From: an uncultured Alphaproteobacteria bacterium
Lineage (GTDB): Bacteria > Pseudomonadota > Alphaproteobacteria > RF32 > CAG-239
NCBI GenBank assembly: GCA_934254915.1
Contig: CAKQMH010000004.1
Location: forward strand, 28,329-92,328
Length of the DNA: 64,000 nucleotides
Direction of reading: 5' to 3'
Both the position numbers and the translations under genes were made by a program. The notes beneath the pieces are model-generated. The model was not told the DNA's origin and ran no database searches. It saw only the letters and a program-made list of their open reading frames with translations. Of the stretch, positions 41,335 to 49,452 are shown one piece after another; within the stretch, counting starts at the first letter, position 1, and each line of letters starts with the position of its first letter.

Positions 41335-41876
41335 GCTTGGTAGCGGGCGAAGACAATTCGCGCCAGTCCGTAAGTGCGTTCATCAAACATAGTGAACTGC
41401 GGCGGCAGGATTAATGTTTCGTGCTGCTCGACTTCAATTATACATAAGGCTTGATTGGCGAGCCAGTTATTTTGCGCCAGCTGCGCTAAAGCCGGAGTAC
41501 TCAAATTTTGCTGATAAGGCGCATCCATAAATAATAAATCGTAAGGTTGAGAAGCCGGTTTAAGTGATTGTGCGTCGGCTTTCAAGACTTTTATTTTACT
41601 TTGCTCCTGAGGAAACAGGGCGCAATTTTTGAGTACCGTGGCCGGGTTTTTATCAATCAGCGTAACTTCGCCGACGCCTTGCGAAACCGCTTCCAAAGCA
41701 ACGGCGCCCGTACCGGCAAAGACATCAAGCATTTTGAGCGAACTCCAGTCATTGCCAAGCAGAGAGCGCAGGATATTAAACACCGCTTCACGCGTCCGAT
41801 CCGAAGTGGGGCGAATACCTTCATTTTGCGGTGAAAATAGTTTTTTTCCGCGATATTTTCCGCCGATGATTCTCAT
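41331..41876 (-). CDS. rsmD: 16S rRNA (guanine966-N2)-methyltransferase
   Basis: 181 residues. 'MRIIGGKYRGKKL' at the start, 'RPTSDRTREAVFNIL' near residue 25, the SAM-binding 'MLDVFAGTGAVALEAVSQG' (cut) near 50 and the catalytic 'LLFMDAPYQQ' near 115 (DPPY family, here DAPY). Overlaps the preceding pseudouridine synthase by 4 bases, so the two rRNA-modification genes are coupled. Confidence 0.94.
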   Translation of the reverse strand: MRIIGGKYRGKKLFSPQNEGIRPTSDRTREAVFNILRSLLGNDWSSLKMLDVFAGTGAVALEAVSQGVGEVTLIDKNPATVLKNCALFPQEQSKIKVLKADAQSLKPASQPYDLLFMDAPYQQNLSTPALAQLAQNNWLANQALCIIEVEQHETLILPPQFTMFDERTYGLARIVFARYQA

Positions 41877-42595
41877 AAGCTGAATTTAGCTCCCAATTGT
41901 TCACGCAAAACTTTGGCCGGAACTTCTTTAACTTCGCCTTTGCGCAGGCTGCCAAGCTGAAACGGGCCGTATGATAAACGAATCAAGCGTGATACTTCCA
42001 AGCCGATAGATTTCAAAACCCGACGGATTTCGCGGTTTTTACCTTCACTTAAGGTGACTATCAGCCAGCTGTTGCTGCCTTGAGAACTCTCAATTTCGAC
42101 CTTCATCGGAGCATATTGCACGCCGTCAACCGTGCAGCCTTGGGCTAAAGCTGCAATCTGCGGTTTGGTCGGCAGACCGTGAACGCGGACTTTGTAGCGG
42201 CGCAGCCAACCGTTATCCGGAAGCTCAAGCTTACGTGAAAGCTCACCGTTATTGGTTAACAATAACAGACCTTCGGAGTTGAGATCCAAACGTCCGACTG
42301 AAATTACCCGCGGTAAACCAAGCGGTAAATTGTCAAATACCGTGGGGCGGCCTTTTTCATCTTTGTGTGTGGTAATCAGGCCGGTCGGTTTATGATAAAG
42401 CCAGAGGCGGGTGCTTTCGACTTGGGGCAGCTTTTCGCCATCAAGTAAAATCTTTTCATCGCCGCTGACGTTATAAGCCGGGGTGTCAATAATCTCGCCA
42501 TTGACGCTGACCCGCTGCTGGCGGATGTATTCTTCAGCCTGTCGGCGGGAACATACGCCGGAGCGCGCCATATATTTTGCCAATCTTTCAGTCAT
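41873..42595 (-). CDS. rluB: RsuA/RluB-family rRNA pseudouridine synthase
   Basis: 240 residues from the ATG at 42595 with AAAGGAAAG upstream; a frame to 42853 overlaps tadA and is rejected. An N-terminal S4 domain ('LAKYMARSGVCSRRQAEEYI', cut) precedes the catalytic domain with 'SVGRLDLNSEGLLLLTNNG', where Asp of GRLD is catalytic, then 'EGKNREIRRVL'. RluB (23S) versus RsuA (16S) cannot be settled by eye; RluB is more usual in this setting. Divergent from tadA, 66 bp between starts. Confidence 0.88.
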   Translation of the reverse strand: MTERLAKYMARSGVCSRRQAEEYIRQQRVSVNGEIIDTPAYNVSGDEKILLDGEKLPQVESTRLWLYHKPTGLITTHKDEKGRPTVFDNLPLGLPRVISVGRLDLNSEGLLLLTNNGELSRKLELPDNGWLRRYKVRVHGLPTKPQIAALAQGCTVDGVQYAPMKVEIESSQGSNSWLIVTLSEGKNREIRRVLKSIGLEVSRLIRLSYGPFQLGSLRKGEVKEVPAKVLREQLGAKFSL

Positions 42596-42661
42596 TTTAA
42601 ACTTTCCTTTTTTCTTATCTTCTAGCATAATCAGGTAAAAATACAACAGAAAAGGGACGCG

Positions 42662-43117
42662 ATGATTAATAAATATATGGCAAAAGCTTTGGAATTGGCA
42701 GAAGAAGCAGCAGCGGCCGATGAAGTTCCCGTCGGCTGTGTGATTGTTAATCCGCAAAACGGGGAAATTGTAGCGAGCGCGCGCAATCAAAGCCAGCATA
42801 ACGGCGATGCCACCGATCATGCTGAAATGGTTGCTATTCGGCAGGCTTGTCAAAAGCTCGGAAATAATCGGCTGCGGGAAATGGATTTATATGTAACCCT
42901 TGAGCCGTGTACGATGTGTGCCGCAGCGATTTCGTTGGCGCGGATTCATAAATTGTGGTTTGGCGCAATTGATGAAAAAGGCGGCGCAGTGATCAGCGGC
43001 GTCAGGTTTTATGAACAGCCGACCTGTCATCATCGTCCGGAAGTCGAAAGTGGAATTATGGCCGCAGAGTGCGGAGCGATTTTGAAGTCATTTTTTGCTG
43101 CCAAACGGAAAAAGTAA
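42662..43117 (+). CDS. tadA: tRNA(Arg) adenosine-34 deaminase
   Basis: 151 residues. Converts A34 to inosine in tRNA-Arg(ACG). Zinc and catalytic motifs are 'DHAEMVAIRQA' (His, catalytic Glu) near residue 54 and 'LEPCTMCAAAI' (PCxxC) near 82. Slightly shorter than E. coli TadA but complete. No neighbour shares the strand. Confidence 0.95.
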   Translation: MINKYMAKALELAEEAAAADEVPVGCVIVNPQNGEIVASARNQSQHNGDATDHAEMVAIRQACQKLGNNRLREMDLYVTLEPCTMCAAAISLARIHKLWFGAIDEKGGAVISGVRFYEQPTCHHRPEVESGIMAAECGAILKSFFAAKRKK

Positions 43118-43121
43118 AAAA

Positions 43122-44021
43122 TTACTTGGTACGGGTTATGATATATTGTGCCAGCTGACGCAAAGTGTCGGCTTTTTTGCCAAAAGGTTTAAGCGTGCTA
43201 ACCGCATCCGCAATCAAGTCGCGGGCAATTTGTTTGGCTTTGTCGAGGCCGTAAAGTCCGACGAAGGTAAGTTTGCCCTGAGCAGCGTCTTTGTTGAGGG
43301 TCTTACCGACCAAAACCGGATTGCCTTCAACGTCCAAAATATCATCGGCAATCTGAAAGGCAATGCCGATTTTGCGGGAATAGGTTATCAGTAAATCGCG
43401 CTGCAGATCGTCAGCATGACCCAAAACAGCTCCGGCCTCACAGGCAAAGCGCAGCAGGCGGCCGGTTTTCATCTCCTCAATATGTTTAATGATTTCTTCC
43501 AAGTGATAATCAGCGTCTGCTTGTTCGGTATACAAATCAAGCATTTGTCCGGCAACCATACCATCAAAAGCACCGGCGGCATTAGCCAGCAGGGCAATAA
43601 GGCGGCAACGGGTAGCATCATCATTGGCAGCTTCGGGTTTGGTCAGAAGCTCAAAAGCATAAGTCAATAAACCGTCACCGGCTAAGATAGCCGTTGCTTC
43701 GTCAAATTTTTTGTGACAGGTAGGTTTGCCGCGGCGCAAATCGTCATTGTCCATGGCCGGTAAATCATCATGAATCAGCGAGTAAGAATGGAGCAGCTCC
43801 AGAGCGACAGCAGCGGTTAGAGATTGAGTTTCTTTGACGCCGAACAGTTTTGCACATTCGGTAACCAAAAACGGACGCAAGCGTTTACCGCCGTTGCTGA
43901 CCGAATAAAACATAGCTTCGACTACGCGTTTTTCCGCGCCGTCCGGCAACGGGAAAAAAGAGGGCAGCTGTTCATTGAAACGAGTGGTGAAATCAATCAG
44001 TTTAGTGCTAAAATCAGTCAT
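43122..44021 (-). CDS. ispA: polyprenyl (farnesyl) diphosphate synthase
   Basis: 299 residues. First Asp-rich motif 'LIHDDLPAMDNDDLRRG' near residue 85 (DDxxxxD) and second 'QIADDILD' near 225, with 'GGKRLRPFL' near 40 and 'GKLTFVG' near 250 completing the family pattern. The long DDx4D spacing and size fit short-chain FPP/GPP synthase, feeding undecaprenyl phosphate and quinones. Starts 2 bases after xseB, the usual xseB-ispA pair; dxs is not in the window. Confidence 0.94.
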   Translation of the reverse strand: MTDFSTKLIDFTTRFNEQLPSFFPLPDGAEKRVVEAMFYSVSNGGKRLRPFLVTECAKLFGVKETQSLTAAVALELLHSYSLIHDDLPAMDNDDLRRGKPTCHKKFDEATAILAGDGLLTYAFELLTKPEAANDDATRCRLIALLANAAGAFDGMVAGQMLDLYTEQADADYHLEEIIKHIEEMKTGRLLRFACEAGAVLGHADDLQRDLLITYSRKIGIAFQIADDILDVEGNPVLVGKTLNKDAAQGKLTFVGLYGLDKAKQIARDLIADAVSTLKPFGKKADTLRQLAQYIITRTK

Positions 44022-44023
44022 AT

Positions 44024-44272
44024 TCAGGCCTCGGGAACTTCAAACGGAGTTGTGCCTTTAACTTCTCCCTGCAGAGTGAGCTCAATCTTTTCGATTTGCA
44101 GGCGGGCAGCGTTGAGCTTGTTTTCGCAAAATTGTTTGAGTGCAACGGCCTGAGTATAGGCTGCAACGGCATCATCAAGTTTTATGCGTCCGCTTTCCAG
44201 TTCACGCACGATGTTTTCCAACATTTGCAGCGCGTCTTCAAAGCTGAGTTTTTTTAATTCTTCTTCAGTCAT
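44024..44272 (-). CDS. xseB: exodeoxyribonuclease VII small subunit
   Basis: 82 residues from the ATG at 44272, with AAGGAA about 9 bases upstream. The signature is 'SFEDALQMLENIVRELESG' (cut for length) and 'LDDAVAAYTQAVALKQFC'. Partner xseA is not in this window. An acidic C-terminal tail ('PFEVPEA'). Confidence 0.95.
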   Translation of the reverse strand: MTEEELKKLSFEDALQMLENIVRELESGRIKLDDAVAAYTQAVALKQFCENKLNAARLQIEKIELTLQGEVKGTTPFEVPEA

Positions 44273-44366
44273 AAGCAAGTTCCTTTATTATTGAAACATA
44301 TCTTAAAACATCTTATTTATAATAGCAATAAGCTTGTGCCGGAATAAGGGATAATATCTTTTGTTT

Positions 44367-44381
44367 AGCTAGTAATTAGCT
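44367..44381. promoter_or_regulatory. candidate operator upstream of arsR-type gene
   Basis: AGCTA-GTAAT-TAGCT, a 5-5-5 inverted repeat 63 bases before the start of the ArsR-family gene. Position and symmetry fit an autoregulatory site. Confidence 0.4.
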
Positions 44382-44443
44382 TTATAAACGGTGGTTAACG
44401 GTTTGAATAATACTAAATTAGGAAAATATCAGAGGAGGACAAA

Positions 44444-44746
44444 ATGCAACAGCAAATGATTGATGAAGCTGCAAAAATGCTGAAAGCCATCGGTAATGCC
44501 AAAAGACTGGAGATTTTATATGTGTTGGCAGAAAAAGAATTAAATGTCGGTGAACTTGAAAAAATAATCGGTTTAAGCCAGTCGGCGCTGTCACAGCATT
44601 TGGCGGTGCTGCGAGTTGAGAATTTGGTTAAAACACGACGTGTGGCGCAAACGATTTTTTATTCAATTCAAAATCGCAAAATTTATGATGTTTTGGCGAT
44701 GTTGAAACAATTGTTCGGCAGCAGGGAAGCTAAGACTCGGGAGTGA
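44444..44746 (+). CDS. ArsR-family transcriptional regulator
   Basis: 100 residues, single winged HTH. 'IGNAKRLEILYVLAEKELNVGELE' (cut) and the recognition helix 'LSQSALSQHLAVLRVENLVKTRR' (cut) are the ArsR pattern. No Cys in the recognition helix, so a metal-thiol sensor of the ArsR (CxCxxC) type is unlikely; it resembles BigR/SoxR-type members less their Cys pair. Target unknown. AGAGGAGG precedes the ATG. Convergent with rnd, overlapping by 17 bases. Confidence 0.88.
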   Translation: MQQQMIDEAAKMLKAIGNAKRLEILYVLAEKELNVGELEKIIGLSQSALSQHLAVLRVENLVKTRRVAQTIFYSIQNRKIYDVLAMLKQLFGSREAKTRE

Positions 44747-45914
44747 CTTCCGCAACAGAGGAACAATTTTTGAACTCAATGTCTTTTTTAACGGGATTAT
44801 AAGTCAAAGACAAATTACCCCGGCATAATTCTTCGGCGTCGTGTCCGAAAATCTCATAGCGCCATCCCTGCATAAGCGGCAGATTTTTAGATTGCCGCGC
44901 CGCAAAACGTAATAAATCGTCATCAGAAGCAATGAGGCGGGCGACAACCCGATGCTGAAGACTTTTGATTTTAAGCAAGAGTTTCAACAGCATAAATAAG
45001 GCGGATTTATTGGAAGGTAATTGCGGCTCGCGCGGCGGAGTAACATAATCGCAAGCGGGAATTTGCAAACAGTGGTGCAAAACTTCAATAATCTCAAGCC
45101 CTAATTTGCCTTCGGCAACCTCACGCCGTATACTGCGTACTTTAGTTAAATCATCAATAGTCTGCGGAAAATCGGTAGCAATTTGCAATAAAGTATCATC
45201 TTTGATAAAGGATTGACGCGGAGTGTTGCGGCGTTGCGAACGTTCCTCGCGCCAGGCGGCCAATTCTTTGACAATGGTCAAAAAGCGCGGATTGTGTGAG
45301 CGGTGGTGAATGCGCAGCCAAGCATCTTCGGGTTTGATTTCATAAGTTTTGGGGTTGCGCAAAATATTTAATTCATCGGTTATCCAATCTTCTCGTTTAA
45401 GGCGCTTGAGCAAGCGGCTTTGTTTCTGATAAATTTCAACCAGATGAGTTACGTCCGATAATGCATAAAAAAGCTGTTGTTCGGTTAAGGGACGACGACT
45501 CCAGTCGGATAGGCGGCAGGTCTTATCTAATTCACGATGCAGCATATGGCGGACAAGCGTTTCATAACTGACTGATTCACCAAAGCCCAAAACCATGGCG
45601 GCAATCTGAGTATCAAATAAAGGGGCGGGAATTTTACCGGTCAGAAAATAAAGAATTTCAACATCTTGGCGGCCGGAATGAAAAACTTTGACAATATCGG
45701 GGTTTTGCAAGAGGGCAAAAAAAGCCTGTAAATCAAGCTCAGAACTGAGCGGATCAATAACGGCACATTCGGCAGTCGAGCCGACCTGAATCAGGCATAA
45801 CTTGGCATAATAAGTGTGTTCGCGCAAAAATTCCAAGTCAATAGTGATAAACGGCAGTTGCTGCCAAATTTTACAAAGCCGATTGAGTTCGGCGGTGGTT
45901 GTGACATAATTCAT
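44730..45914 (-). CDS. rnd: ribonuclease D
   Basis: 394 residues. 3'-5' exonuclease for tRNA maturation. The DEDDy catalytic residues appear in 'FITIDLEFLREHTYY' (Asp, Glu near residue 24), 'KVFHSGRQDVEIL' (Asp near 80) and 'YALSDVTHLVEIY' (Tyr, Asp near 150). An HRDC domain ('ELAAWREERSQRRNTPRQSF', cut) follows at about 210-290. The ATG at 45914 is chosen over a TTG at 45926; neither has a strong ribosome site. Confidence 0.93.
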   Translation of the reverse strand: MNYVTTTAELNRLCKIWQQLPFITIDLEFLREHTYYAKLCLIQVGSTAECAVIDPLSSELDLQAFFALLQNPDIVKVFHSGRQDVEILYFLTGKIPAPLFDTQIAAMVLGFGESVSYETLVRHMLHRELDKTCRLSDWSRRPLTEQQLFYALSDVTHLVEIYQKQSRLLKRLKREDWITDELNILRNPKTYEIKPEDAWLRIHHRSHNPRFLTIVKELAAWREERSQRRNTPRQSFIKDDTLLQIATDFPQTIDDLTKVRSIRREVAEGKLGLEIIEVLHHCLQIPACDYVTPPREPQLPSNKSALFMLLKLLLKIKSLQHRVVARLIASDDDLLRFAARQSKNLPLMQGWRYEIFGHDAEELCRGNLSLTYNPVKKDIEFKNCSSVAEVTPES

Positions 45915-46002
45915 TGCAAATTCCAAAATATTAAATTCAACCTCTGATAATAAGGAAAGATGTTTAAGATTTTTTTAACAAGACAAAATGACAAAATAAG
46001 GC

Positions 46003-46030
46003 TTGACTTTGGACAAAAACATTCTATGAT
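46003..46030 (+). promoter_or_regulatory. sigma-70-type promoter for first unknown paralogue
   Basis: TTGACT (46003-46008), 16-bp spacer, TATGAT (46025-46030). Transcription would begin about 50 bases before the start codon. Confidence 0.65.
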
Positions 46031-46086
46031 AAAAAGTACTGAAAAATTATTGTGAACTGATTTTATAAACTAAATATTATTTGAGT

Positions 46087-46677
46087 ATGAAAGCAAAATT
46101 TTTTCTTTCCTTAGATGCGATGACTAAAGCGTCTAACTATGAAATCCTTGAACTCAGTCCTGAAAAGTTTTTGAAGCGTGTCAAAGAGTTGTGCCAAGAT
46201 CATGAGCTGAATGCTAAGGTCTATCCTGCAGCAATGGTCATCGGTAACAGCGAAAACGAAGAGTACGGCGTGTTGGTTGAACTGACATATGGTTTTACCA
46301 ATGAGTTGGATGACGCGGTCAAAAATCTCGGGTGGGCAACAAATCAGAAATCGATTCTGGTTGACAGTGAAGGTGAATACACACCGCGTGTGTTCAAAAT
46401 CAGCAAGGTTGCCGATATTGGCATCCCTGACGAAGAGACTTTACTGGGAGCGGTTTTTGATCTTCACTATATCCACAAATACTGGTATCGTAAAACCGGT
46501 AAATCTTTTACTTCGGTGGTGTATGAAAAACCGGACGGGATTTTCCTGCATGCGGTTTCGGCTCCCGATGTAGAACCAAATGCCGATTACTGGCAGCTGT
46601 GTTTTAGCAAGTTTTGTAAGGACAACGATATGTTGGCGCTGGTGAAGTTTGCTTTGGTTCATCGCTATGAAATTTAA
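46087..46677 (+). CDS. unknown protein, tandem paralogue 1
   Basis: 196 residues, soluble, acidic, no signal or TM. Contains 'KRVKELCQDHELNAKVYP', 'YGVLVELTYGFTNELDD' and 'YWYRKTGKSFTSVVYE'. I do not recognise the family. It aligns by eye with the next protein over most of its length: K-x-VKEL, a (F/V)-(I/L)-V/I-E-(L/I) strand, and YR-x3-F/S-x3-VYE-x4-F-x-H. No Shine-Dalgarno site before the ATG (a TTG at 46081 is an alternative). It has its own promoter and terminator. Confidence 0.65.
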   Translation: MKAKFFLSLDAMTKASNYEILELSPEKFLKRVKELCQDHELNAKVYPAAMVIGNSENEEYGVLVELTYGFTNELDDAVKNLGWATNQKSILVDSEGEYTPRVFKISKVADIGIPDEETLLGAVFDLHYIHKYWYRKTGKSFTSVVYEKPDGIFLHAVSAPDVEPNADYWQLCFSKFCKDNDMLALVKFALVHRYEI

Positions 46678-46716
46678 GATGCAATCTTGATAATCTTAAA
46701 TCACTATGAAAAAAAT

Positions 46717-46747
46717 AAGTGCCTGACTCTAAGTCCGGCACTTTTTT
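46717..46747 (+). terminator. terminator after paralogue 1
   Basis: AAGTGCC (46717-46723) plus inner GACT/AGTC pairs with GGCACTT (46737-46743), then six T. Strong intrinsic terminator. Confidence 0.9.
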
Positions 46748-46822
46748 GTCTTATTTTTATGTCAAATATGAAAATAAAGCTTGATTTATGTTACAAAAGT
46801 GATATGTAAAAGGCATATTACT

Positions 46823-46905
46823 TATAATTAAGAAATATTTTAGGTGAAATCCGTAAGTTTTATGGAGCTTATGGTTTAATATAAATCAAAATTAATTATT
46901 ATTTT
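46823..46905 (+). promoter_or_regulatory. -10 box and leader of paralogue 2
   Basis: TATAAT at 46823-46828 is a perfect -10; the matching -35 (TGATAT) is weak. The roughly 75-base AT-rich leader lacks any purine-rich ribosome site (AATTATTATTTT directly before the ATG). Confidence 0.45.
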
Positions 46906-47490
46906 ATGGAACAGACATTTAATCTGGTGAAGTATTGCATTGTAGATGCATCTTCAATCACAGCATCGGCAAAAAAGGCTGTGAAAGAGTTGGTTGCTAA
47001 TTATGGCAATTTGGTTATAGACGGAGCGGTATTAAGCCCGCATGGAGAATCGGCGATTTCATTTATTGAAATCAATTTCAAAGAAGGACCGATTGTTGAC
47101 TTGATGGTGGGAATGGCTGATAGTTATAACTTGTATCCATTCTATATCATAGAAGAAAACAAGGGACATTTGCCGAAGAGCGGAAAATATCAACGTTATA
47201 TTGTTGATGAAGCAACCTGTCTCTTCCCTAAAAATGTGCGGTTGCCGCGCTTTAAGGAATTGGTGATACAAGAATGCAAAAAGATCTATCGCGAAGACAG
47301 TGTGTTCTTGAAACCGTTTGTCTATGAGGGTGAGAACTTTTTCCATGTGGCACTCTTCAATTCGGAGCGCTCGCCTAAATCACGCGGGACGGTAATCGGT
47401 GTGCCGGAATGGAATGAAGCGGTCTGCCGTTTCGTTTCGGACCTCAATGGCAAAGTTGAATTTAAAACCGTGCGCTATGCCAATCTGTGA
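46906..47490 (+). CDS. unknown protein, tandem paralogue 2
   Basis: 194 residues, soluble, no signal or TM. 'KKAVKELVANYGNLVIDGAV', 'AISFIEINFKEGPIVDLMVG' (cut) and 'KIYREDSVFLKPFVYEGENF' correspond to matching blocks of the preceding protein at similar positions, so the two look like an ancient tandem duplication. No known domain recognised. No Shine-Dalgarno site. Independent leader and terminator rather than an operon. Confidence 0.65.
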   Translation: MEQTFNLVKYCIVDASSITASAKKAVKELVANYGNLVIDGAVLSPHGESAISFIEINFKEGPIVDLMVGMADSYNLYPFYIIEENKGHLPKSGKYQRYIVDEATCLFPKNVRLPRFKELVIQECKKIYREDSVFLKPFVYEGENFFHVALFNSERSPKSRGTVIGVPEWNEAVCRFVSDLNGKVEFKTVRYANL

Positions 47491-47509
47491 TTAAATCAAA
47501 ATTTTACGA

Positions 47510-47541
47510 GAGCTTGCCTTTTAACGGCAGGCTCTTTTTTT
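47510..47541 (+). terminator. terminator after paralogue 2
   Basis: GAGCTTGCC (47510-47518) with GGCAGGCTC (47526-47534) and seven T. Confidence 0.92.
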
Positions 47542-47628
47542 GTGGCGAAAAATTCATAATCTAGTTGCTTTTATACGAAATCGGCATTAAAAAGTTAAAA
47601 TATTCGAAAAATAAATAACGAGGTAAAA

Positions 47629-49395
47629 ATGCAAAGTTATCGTACGCATACCTGCGGAGAACTGAGAGCCGCAGATATTAATAAAAAAGTTAAACTCGGC
47701 GGCTGGATTCATCGTAAGCGCAATTTGGGAAACTTGTGCTTTGTCGATTTGCGCGACCATTACGGCATTACGCAATGCGTGTTCAACAGCTCGTCGGATT
47801 TGTTTGCTCAAATCGAGGCTTTGCGTGTAGAATCGGTTATTGGGATTGAAGGCGAAGTTGTGGCGCGTGAAAGCGTAAATAAAAATATGCCGACCGGTGA
47901 TGTCGAAATCAAAGTCAGCGGTTTGGAGGTTTATTCGGAAGCCGATGTTCTGCCGTTCCAAGTGGCAATTGAAGACGATGCTCCGGAAGAAATTCGCCTG
48001 AAATATCGTTTTTTGGATTTGCGTAAAGATCGAATCCACAAAAATATTCTGTTGCGTTCAGCGGTTATTCAACGTTCCCGCGAGTTGATGCGCGAACAGG
48101 GATTTACCGAATACCAGACCCCGATTTTGACTGCTTCCTCGCCGGAAGGAGCGCGTGACTTTTTGGTTCCGTCGCGGATTAATGCCGGTAAATTCTATGC
48201 CTTGCCGCAAGCGCCGCAACAATTTAAGCAGTTGCTGATGGTTTCGGGTTTTGACCGCTATTTCCAGATTGCGCCGTGTTTCCGTGATGAAGACCCGCGT
48301 GCCGATCGTTCGCCGGGTGAATTTTATCAAATGGATATGGAAATGTCTTTTGCAACGCAAGAAGACGTATTCGGGGTGATTGAACATACTTTGGGCGGGA
48401 TTTTTAATGAGTTTGCCAATGGTAAAAAAGTTGATCAAGCGCCGTTTGTACATATTCCGTTCCGTGAGGCAATGGCAAAATACGGTTCAGATAAGCCGGA
48501 TTTGCGCAATCCGCTGATTTTGCAAGATGCAGCGGAATTTTTCGGTGACAGCGGATTTGGCGTTTATGATAATTTGGTTAAAGAAGGCAAAACCGTTAAA
48601 GCGATGGTGGTCAGCGGTATTGCTGATAAGCCGCGTTCGTTCTTTGACAAGTTGGATGCTTATGCTAAGGCCGAAGGAATGGGCGGTATCGCTTATATAG
48701 CATTGGCCGAAGCCGGTGCAAAAGGTATTGCCAAAATGCTCAGTGCCGAAAAAATGGTCGAGCTGCAGAGCAAATTCGGAGTCAAAAACGGTGATGCCGT
48801 TATCTTTATGGTCGGCAAAGGTATGAAGTTTGATAAGTTCTCCGGTCGTTTGCGTCAAAAAGTCGGAGAAGAGTTGGGCTTGATTGATGAGAAAGCATTT
48901 AAAATGTGCTGGATTGTCGATTTTCCGTTCTATGAGGAAAATGAAGAAACCGGCGCAGTTGAGTTTTCACATAATCCGTTCTCGATGCCGCAGGGCGGAA
49001 TGGATGCTCTGCTGAACAAAGAGCCGTTGGATATTCTGGCTTATCAATATGACTTTGTCTGCAACGGGGTTGAGCTGCTTTCAGGTGCAGTGCGCAACCA
49101 TAAACCGGAGATTATGTACAAAGCGTTTGAAATCGCCGGCTATGATCATAATGTGGTTGATAATAAGTTCGGCGGTATGATCAGTGCCTTTAAGTTTGGC
49201 GCTCCTCCGCACGCCGGTGCAGCTTATGGGGTTGATCGTTTGGTTATGCTGCTGTTGGATGAGCCGATTATTCGCGACGTGATTTTATTCCCGCTGAACG
49301 GCAAGGCGCAGGATTTGATGATGCAAGCTCCGAATTTTGTAACCCAACAACAATTGGATGAGCTGCATATCAAAGTAGTTGAAGATAAAAAATAG
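47629..49395 (+). CDS. aspS: aspartyl-tRNA synthetase
   Basis: 588 residues, class IIb synthetase. N-terminal OB-fold ('KLGGWIHRKRNLGNLCFVDL', cut), motif 1 region, motif 2 'CFRDEDPRADRSPGEFYQMD' (cut) near 220, GAD insertion domain (about 290-420), and motif 3 'AAYGVDRLVMLLLDEP' near 545. The bacterial-type length suggests either AspRS or the non-discriminating AsxRS; gatCAB is not in view. GAGGTAAAA precedes the ATG. Confidence 0.97.
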   Translation: MQSYRTHTCGELRAADINKKVKLGGWIHRKRNLGNLCFVDLRDHYGITQCVFNSSSDLFAQIEALRVESVIGIEGEVVARESVNKNMPTGDVEIKVSGLEVYSEADVLPFQVAIEDDAPEEIRLKYRFLDLRKDRIHKNILLRSAVIQRSRELMREQGFTEYQTPILTASSPEGARDFLVPSRINAGKFYALPQAPQQFKQLLMVSGFDRYFQIAPCFRDEDPRADRSPGEFYQMDMEMSFATQEDVFGVIEHTLGGIFNEFANGKKVDQAPFVHIPFREAMAKYGSDKPDLRNPLILQDAAEFFGDSGFGVYDNLVKEGKTVKAMVVSGIADKPRSFFDKLDAYAKAEGMGGIAYIALAEAGAKGIAKMLSAEKMVELQSKFGVKNGDAVIFMVGKGMKFDKFSGRLRQKVGEELGLIDEKAFKMCWIVDFPFYEENEETGAVEFSHNPFSMPQGGMDALLNKEPLDILAYQYDFVCNGVELLSGAVRNHKPEIMYKAFEIAGYDHNVVDNKFGGMISAFKFGAPPHAGAAYGVDRLVMLLLDEPIIRDVILFPLNGKAQDLMMQAPNFVTQQQLDELHIKVVEDKK

Positions 49396-49402
49396 AATCA
49401 AG

Positions 49403-49427
49403 GCCGTCGCGATTGCGGCGGCTTTTT
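49403..49427 (+). terminator. aspS terminator
   Basis: GCCGTCGC (49403-49410) pairs, with one G-T, to GCGGCGGC (49415-49422), then five T. Confidence 0.85.
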
Positions 49428-49452
49428 AACACTAATGTGATGATGAAGACTG

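Noticed and set aside
42596..42853. Extension of the pseudouridine synthase to 42853
   Set aside because: It would overlap tadA on the other strand, and a good ribosome site supports 42595.
44444..44746. Arsenic-sensing ArsR
   Set aside because: The HTH is ArsR-type but the CxCxxC metal motif is absent and no ars genes are adjacent.
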